This document shows, one piece after another, positions 6,207 through 9,721 of a stretch of DNA of 9,721 nt (within the stretch, counting starts at the first letter, position 1; each line of letters starts with the position of its first letter). This DNA is from Acinetobacter sp. (GTDB lineage: Bacteria; Pseudomonadota; Gammaproteobacteria; Pseudomonadales; Moraxellaceae), in contig JASLJB010000088.1 in the NCBI GenBank assembly GCA_030152605.1, forward strand, positions 1 to 9,721. Reading direction: 5' to 3'. The notes beneath the pieces are model-generated. The model had not been told where the DNA came from. It saw only the letters and a program-made list of their open reading frames with translations, and made no database searches. A program made the translations under genes and the position numbers.

Positions 6207-6656
6207 TTATGCAAAGAGCGGTGGTGCACGGCCTTGGGGGAGTAGGAATAAGCGTTGAAGTTCAAAGAAAACATGATGAAATGCTTTTTGAAAGGCAATG
6301 AGGCGAATTTGAATTCGGTCAATAACCGCTTTAACTTCAAGCTCCGGCGGCAGCACCAGATTGCCATACACGGTACAGTACTGGCACTGATGGTTCAGAT
6401 CATGGTGATCATGACCTGTTGCTGGGGAGGGCGTTTGATGGTTGCTCATGATCGATGCATGATCTACATGAGACTGACTTAGGGAATCAGGTTGTAATTT
6501 CGAGAACTTGGTTTGTGCTAATGCGATGGTAATAGTTTCACAGACCGGCGCAATTTGATATTGCGTCGGTAACAATGGCTGTAACAAGACAGCAATCTGT
6601 AAAAATACCGCCGCAAATCCTAGCAGCAGCCCCGATCGAAGCAACAAAACGTTCAT
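6207..6656 (-). CDS. DUF2946-type membrane-anchored, His-rich protein linked to copper uptake
   Basis: A 149-residue protein with an N-terminal hydrophobic anchor or uncleaved signal (about 4-29). A periplasmic part follows with Cys39 (APVCET), a His-rich stretch (His63, 66, 73, 82, 84, 85, 89, including GHDHHDLNH) and a Cys91-x-x-Cys94 pair (HQCQYC). The chain ends in RAPPLFA, a tail resembling the RGPP-type ends I recall for DUF2946 proteins. The Cys/His content fits metal binding, and its place just upstream of the copper receptor gene, 66 bases apart on the same strand, fits a role in copper uptake, sensing or transfer. The family has no firmly known function. A TTG start at 6698 would add 14 residues; the ATG at 6656 is preferred because it gives a normal signal sequence, although its Shine-Dalgarno is poor. 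Confidence 0.8.
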   Translation of the reverse strand: MNVLLLRSGLLLGFAAVFLQIAVLLQPLLPTQYQIAPVCETITIALAQTKFSKLQPDSLSQSHVDHASIMSNHQTPSPATGHDHHDLNHQCQYCTVYGNLVLPPELEVKAVIDRIQIRLIAFQKAFHHVFFELQRLFLLPQGRAPPLFA

Positions 6657-6677
6657 CCCAACATTTTTTCTAGCGCG

Positions 6678-6683
6678 AGTATA
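6678..6683 (-). promoter_or_regulatory. Predicted -10 (TATACT) of the copper-module operon
   Basis: The minus strand reads TATACT at 6683-6678, which would start transcription near 6671, some 15 bases before the ATG at 6656. No good -35 hexamer lies 16-18 bases upstream, where sequence instead runs into the CRP-like site. That pattern suits an activator-dependent promoter. It lies between the def stop codon and the DUF2946-type gene. Confidence 0.4.
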
Positions 6684-6702
6684 ACAAATGCAATACAAGT
6701 TT

Positions 6703-6718
6703 TGCGAGATCGCTCACA
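6703..6718. promoter_or_regulatory. CRP/Vfr-like binding site upstream of the copper module
   Basis: TGCGA-GATCGC-TCACA matches the CRP consensus TGTGA-N6-TCACA at nine of ten conserved positions. Its centre (6710.5) lies about 40 bases upstream of the start predicted from the TATACT -10, which is the class II spacing (near -41.5). The same bases can form a weak 6-bp hairpin after def, but no T run follows. The match is seen directly; binding and activation are inferred. Confidence 0.4.
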
Positions 6719-6732
6719 GCAAAGTTTGATTC

Positions 6733-7266
6733 TTACTGGCGTTTTGTGGCGACCTTCTCTTTTTCACGCTGACGTGTGACTTTTTCGATCTTTTCGCGTG
6801 CACGTTGACGTTTCAACGGAGAGAGGTAATCGACAAACAGCTTACCGTTCAAATGATCAAGCTCATGTTGAATACACACCGCAAGCAAACCTTCCGCTTC
6901 GAGTTCAAAGGCTTCACCTTCAAGATTCATGGCTTCGATTTTAACGCGTGTTGGGCGTTCGACTTTGTCATAAATTTGCGGGACAGAGAGGCAGCCTTCT
7001 TCATTGGGTTGCGTTTCAGTGGTGAGTGGTGTGACCTTGGCGTTGATAAACACCATTGGTTGATCTTTTTCTTCGGACAGATCGATCACCACGAGCTGAA
7101 TATGCTGATCGACCTGTGTCGCAGCCAAGCCAATTCCCGGTGCGTCATACATGGTTTCGAGCATATCGGCCGCGAGTTGACGAATTTCATCCGTCACCTT
7201 TTCGACTGGTTTCGCGATGGTGCGCAAACGAGGATCAGGAAAACTTAAAATTGGTAACAAGGCCAT
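6733..7266 (-). CDS. def: Peptide deformylase
   Basis: A 177-residue cytoplasmic metalloenzyme that removes the formyl group from the N-terminal Met of new proteins. All three type I motifs are intact: GIGLAATQ (44-51), EGCLS (90-94) with metal ligand Cys92, and QHELDH (133-138) with ligands His134 and His138 and catalytic Glu135. The C-terminus is a charged, Lys/Arg/Glu-rich helix (about 150-177) longer and more basic than a minimal core, as is common in gammaproteobacteria. A clear GAGGAT Shine-Dalgarno lies 7 bases before the ATG. It is divergent from the LysM-family/dprA operon, 122 bases apart. In many gammaproteobacteria fmt follows def; here a copper-module gene follows instead. Housekeeping, probably essential. 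No intrinsic terminator was seen after its stop. Confidence 0.98.
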   Translation of the reverse strand: MALLPILSFPDPRLRTIAKPVEKVTDEIRQLAADMLETMYDAPGIGLAATQVDQHIQLVVIDLSEEKDQPMVFINAKVTPLTTETQPNEEGCLSVPQIYDKVERPTRVKIEAMNLEGEAFELEAEGLLAVCIQHELDHLNGKLFVDYLSPLKRQRAREKIEKVTRQREKEKVATKRQ

Positions 7267-7346
7267 ACGCTATCCTCACAGAATGTGCCATTGAGCATAG
7301 GCGCGGTAACGCGTACGCTTCGAAAATAATAAAAGTTTGATCGGCC

Positions 7347-7355
7347 TAGTATAGC
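7347..7355. promoter_or_regulatory. Overlapping -10-like hexamers on both strands between def and the dprA operon
   Basis: On the minus strand TATACT (7349-7354) could serve def, giving a leader of roughly 75 bases. On the plus strand TAGTAT (7347-7352) or TATAGC (7350-7355) could serve the LysM-family/dprA operon, giving a leader of roughly 28 bases. Neither strand shows a good -35. Position is right for a divergent promoter, but sequence support is weak. Confidence 0.28.
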
Positions 7356-7388
7356 GTAAAAAAAGCCACAGTTTTAGGAATTCTCAAT

Positions 7389-8405
7389 ATGATCTACGCG
7401 GTTCAAGGCATTCTAATTCGCCAAATTCACTGTTTTATCAACTGGTTTTGCAGACTGTGTTTGCTGATGTTGGCAAGTGCAGCTGTGCAAGCAACGCCAA
7501 CGCAAGCGGATCGCAGTCGCGTTGCGGCTCAATCTGGTCAGCCAGTAACCTGTCAAAGCGTGAAATGCGGCGCTGCGCCCCATTCAAGCTTAAGCACAAT
7601 TCATTTACATCCCAAAATTCGAGCACAGCCGTGGAATTCGGCTTTATCGGGTTTATCTTCAGATGCTGTCCGACCTTGGCTGGAGCATTATTTAATTGTG
7701 CCGACCTCGGCGCTGGCACAATCTGCCTATGTGTTGGGGACTGCAGATCGCCGTGTGATTGCGGCAACCGGGCAAACGATTTCTGTGCGAGGTCAAGGCT
7801 GGGTAAAGGGGCAAGCCTATGGTGTTTATCGCCTGAGCCAACCCTATCTACTCGATCATCCATCGAAGCCAACGCAACCTCCTGTAAGTCCGACGCAAAA
7901 CTCGATCCCTGAAATGCAGGAGTTAATCGAGGTCGCACGCGGCGAGGTGATTGAGACACAACCGAATATGGCAAGTATTCAGCTGAAGCAAAGTTTTGCA
8001 GCTGAAGTCCGGCGTGGTGATTTGGTTTTTGCCAGCCCAACGGTAAATTTGCCTGCTCGCTTCGCGCCGATCAGCAGTGATCGCCTGCTGGCTGGGGGGC
8101 AGATCGTCCGCGTCATGGGCGCTATCGCCTTTGCAGCCAAAGACAGTATCGTCACCATTGATCGCGGGTTACGGCATGGCGCACAGGCCGGTCAAGTACT
8201 GCGGGTTGCGCAGCGCGGTGAGGCCATCGTCGATCCCAAAGGATCAGCTGCTGTCAATTTACCCCCTCAGCACATCGGTCATGTCATGCTGCTGAAAAGT
8301 TTTGATCAGCTGAGTTATGCCTATGTGCTCGACAGTACTGTGCCGATCTATGTCGGGGCGCAGTTGCAAACGCTTTCTGCCGCCGAGTTGAACGCTTACT
8401 TTTAA
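7389..8405 (+). CDS. Envelope protein of the dprA-linked LysM family, apparently lacking the LysM core
   Basis: A 338-residue exported protein. The signal peptide has a long n-region (to Arg22), a hydrophobic core LCLLMLASAA and a probable cleavage site AVQA at 35. From about residue 68 the sequence follows the family encoded between def and dprA in gammaproteobacteria: HLHPKIRAQP, a stretch ending in GTADRRVIAATGQTISVRG (117-135), YGVYRLSQPYL, and C-terminal beta-rich segments with SSDRLLAGGQIVRV, IVTIDRGLRHGAQAGQVLRV and DQLSYAYVL. Relatives carry a LysM peptidoglycan-binding module right after the signal peptide (Y-x-V-x-x-GDTLW-x-I). Here about 33 residues (35-67) lie in its place, with no such motif and an odd Cys55/Cys60 pair. 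None of the three forward frames of this stretch encodes it. AGGA lies 9 bases before the ATG. It sits 15 bases upstream of dprA and shares its operon. Function of the family is not well known. Confidence 0.85.
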   Translation: MIYAVQGILIRQIHCFINWFCRLCLLMLASAAVQATPTQADRSRVAAQSGQPVTCQSVKCGAAPHSSLSTIHLHPKIRAQPWNSALSGLSSDAVRPWLEHYLIVPTSALAQSAYVLGTADRRVIAATGQTISVRGQGWVKGQAYGVYRLSQPYLLDHPSKPTQPPVSPTQNSIPEMQELIEVARGEVIETQPNMASIQLKQSFAAEVRRGDLVFASPTVNLPARFAPISSDRLLAGGQIVRVMGAIAFAAKDSIVTIDRGLRHGAQAGQVLRVAQRGEAIVDPKGSAAVNLPPQHIGHVMLLKSFDQLSYAYVLDSTVPIYVGAQLQTLSAAELNAYF

Positions 8406-8409
8406 CATC

Positions 8410-8415
8410 AGGAGG
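8410..8415 (+). promoter_or_regulatory. Perfect Shine-Dalgarno fixing the GTG start of dprA
   Basis: AGGAGG ends 5 bases before GTG at 8421, just after the stop codon of the upstream gene (8403-8405). The full anti-16S match compensates for the weaker GTG codon, and there is no nearby ATG in frame. Confidence 0.85.
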
Positions 8416-8420
8416 CAGTA

Positions 8421-9566
8421 GTGCTGACTTCAATCTCCGAAGCACATCATCATCACATCGAACTGTGGTATTTGGTACAACATTCGATTTCAGCATTTCG
8501 AAAGCTAGAACAATATTTTGGCTCGGTGACAGCAGCGAGACTACCTAAAAATTTATTTAAGTGGAGCGAGCTCAAAATTCATCTGCAACATATTCGTCGT
8601 GCCGAAGCATTTTATAGCGATTCAGTTCAAGCTCAATATCAGCAATGCTTGGCGCTTATTCTGCAGCACAGTGACTTTATCTTGATTGACAGCGAGAGCC
8701 ACTATCCTCAGCAACTGTTGCCTTATGCGGATCGTCCGCCAATTTTATTTGGAAAAGGGGCTTGGCAAAATTTAAATCAGCCACAAGTGGCGATTGTCGG
8801 GAGCCGTAAGCCCAGTCCACATGGCAAACAAGTGGCTTATGACTTTGCTTATTATTTAAGTGAAAAGGGATTTTATATTAGCAGTGGTCTGGCACAAGGA
8901 ATTGATGAGGCAGCACATCTAGGCGCATTGCAACAGCATCGCACCATCGCCGTGGTCGGTACAGGTCTGGACCTGATTTATCCAAGTCAAAATCGGCACT
9001 TGCAAGAAAAAATCTTGGCGCACTCCGGTACAGTCATTACTGAGTTTCTGCCTGGCACGCCACCACTACAATTCAATTTCCCGCGTCGTAACCGTATCGT
9101 CAGTGGTTTAAGCTTGGCGGTGTTGGTGGCTGAGGCTGCATTTAAAAGTGGTTCCTTGATTACTGCGAGAGCTGCAGCTGAGCAAGGCAAAATGACCTTT
9201 GCGATTCCGGGTCATATTTATAGTGATCATCATCAAGGTTGCCATCAGTTAATTCGAGAGGGTGCGATCTTGGTCGATCATCCTGAGCAAATGATTGAGG
9301 ATTTAGCCTTGCCCACCCAGTGGCATTATCAAGATAACAAGCCGGCTGAAGAAGAAAAACCCATCCCGCAGCCCGATCCGGAACTGCCTGAGCACTTATT
9401 TAAGTTGTATCAACAACTAGATTGGGTTGGACAAGATATCGATACATTGGCGCAGCAACTCAATTTAAGCGCTGCATTATTAACTGCTTACCTGATGGAG
9501 CTTGAGTTGTTAGGGCGCTGTACCCAACAGTTTGGCTTATATTTGCGTTGCCGTTCTAGTCATTAA
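8421..9566 (+). CDS. dprA: DNA-processing protein DprA (Smf), RecA loader for natural transformation
   Basis: A 381-residue cytoplasmic protein that binds incoming single-stranded DNA during transformation, guards it and loads RecA. Residues 1-80 form a helical N-terminal region. The extended Rossmann fold (about 85-295) bears the family motifs VAIVGSRKPS (123-132), SSGLAQGID (154-162), AVVGTGLDLIYP (177-188), FPRRNRIVSGLS (220-231) and SGSLITARAAAEQGK (243-257), with GHIYSDHHQGCHQLIREGA (264-282). A Pro/Glu-rich linker (about 305-322) leads to a C-terminal winged-helix domain (about 323-377), as in longer DprA proteins. Length is close to E. coli Smf. It lies 15 bases after the LysM-family gene and 42 bases before tsaC, so the three are probably one operon. 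Acinetobacter species are often naturally transformable, which suits an intact dprA. Confidence 0.98.
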   Translation: MLTSISEAHHHHIELWYLVQHSISAFRKLEQYFGSVTAARLPKNLFKWSELKIHLQHIRRAEAFYSDSVQAQYQQCLALILQHSDFILIDSESHYPQQLLPYADRPPILFGKGAWQNLNQPQVAIVGSRKPSPHGKQVAYDFAYYLSEKGFYISSGLAQGIDEAAHLGALQQHRTIAVVGTGLDLIYPSQNRHLQEKILAHSGTVITEFLPGTPPLQFNFPRRNRIVSGLSLAVLVAEAAFKSGSLITARAAAEQGKMTFAIPGHIYSDHHQGCHQLIREGAILVDHPEQMIEDLALPTQWHYQDNKPAEEEKPIPQPDPELPEHLFKLYQQLDWVGQDIDTLAQQLNLSAALLTAYLMELELLGRCTQQFGLYLRCRSSH

Positions 9567-9608
9567 TGTTCACAATGGTCGCTCAATTTACAGATCGGGT
9601 GAATATTT

Positions 9609-9721
9609 ATGATTACGACCTCTGTTGCCGAGGCTGCTGAATTTTTAGCACAGGGTCAGGTACTGGCCTATCCAACAGAAGCAGTATGGGGATTAGGTTG
9701 TGACCCGTTTAATCAACAGGC
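9609..9721 (+). CDS. tsaC: Threonylcarbamoyl-AMP synthase TsaC (YrdC/Sua5 family), N-terminal 37 codons
   Basis: The gene runs off the right edge after 37 codons and two bases. The visible part shows LAYPTEAVWGLGCDP (19-33), the signature that begins the YrdC nucleotide-binding fold (compare E. coli AYPTEAVFGVGCDP). TsaC makes threonylcarbamoyl-AMP from threonine, bicarbonate and ATP for the t6A modification of tRNAs reading ANN codons. A GGGTGA-like Shine-Dalgarno lies about 6 bases before the ATG. It follows dprA by 42 bases on the same strand, the usual dprA-tsaC order in gammaproteobacteria. The short N-terminus before the motif fits the short TsaC type; whether it also has a Sua5 domain cannot be seen. 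Confidence 0.93.
   Translation, partial: MITTSVAEAAEFLAQGQVLAYPTEAVWGLGCDPFNQQ

Noticed and set aside
7302..7318. CGCG-GTAA-CGCG hairpin with a GNRA-like loop and an overlapping GCGTACGC palindrome
   Set aside because: A 4-bp stem in the def leader is too small to support. The GNRA loop would exist only on the plus strand, upstream of the predicted plus-strand transcript start.
7448..7912. Second plus-strand open frame overlapping the LysM-family gene, checked as a possible frameshifted LysM module
   Set aside because: It has no Y-x-V-x-x-GDTL-like motif, and the third frame is broken by stops with no such motif either. The LysM core is absent, not shifted.
7438..8040. 200-codon open frame on the minus strand opposite the LysM-family gene
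   Set aside because: Its protein has no recognisable motif and lies wholly within a gene with signal peptide, family motifs and operon context on the plus strand; an open antisense frame by codon bias explains it.

Overview
The window looks like ordinary chromosome of a gammaproteobacterium, most likely Acinetobacter or another Moraxellaceae. The reasons are the moderate, slightly AT-leaning base composition, the def / LysM-family protein / dprA / tsaC neighbourhood, and the style of the proteins. The genus is inferred, not proven. There is no IS element, prophage, CRISPR array, tRNA or rRNA. No stretch longer than about 200 bases lacks a gene.

Left part (1-1812, all minus strand): the N-terminal part of an unrecognised lipoprotein that runs off the left edge; a BtuE-type glutathione peroxidase; and a second small helical lipoprotein with its own clear terminator and a perfect TATAAT -10. 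The 3' region of the peroxidase gene holds a cluster of short hairpins.

Middle left (1946-3957): an AraC-family regulator (minus) is divergent from a ten-helix EamA/DMT transporter (plus). The shared intergenic region carries a spaced inverted repeat that could be the regulator's operator. A long perfect palindrome flanked by A and T runs ends the transporter gene and, from the other side, the copper receptor gene.

Middle right (3984-6718, minus): a copper-acquisition module. A small membrane-anchored, His-rich, CxxC-bearing DUF2946-type protein is followed by an OprC/NosA-type TonB-dependent copper receptor. The receptor has the CxxxM and HxM copper-site motifs, plus a large insert with nine H-x-x-M units. 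Upstream is a near-consensus CRP/Vfr-like site placed about 40 bases from the start predicted by a TATACT -10, which fits a class II activated promoter.

Right part (6733-9721): def (peptide deformylase, minus) is divergent from a plus-strand operon. That operon holds a LysM-family cell-envelope protein that appears to have lost its LysM core, then dprA (natural transformation, GTG start after a perfect AGGAGG), then the first 37 codons of tsaC (tRNA t6A synthesis).

Most interesting: the copper module (His/Met-rich receptor loop, partner of unknown function, possible CRP control) and the LysM-less member of the def/dprA neighbourhood.
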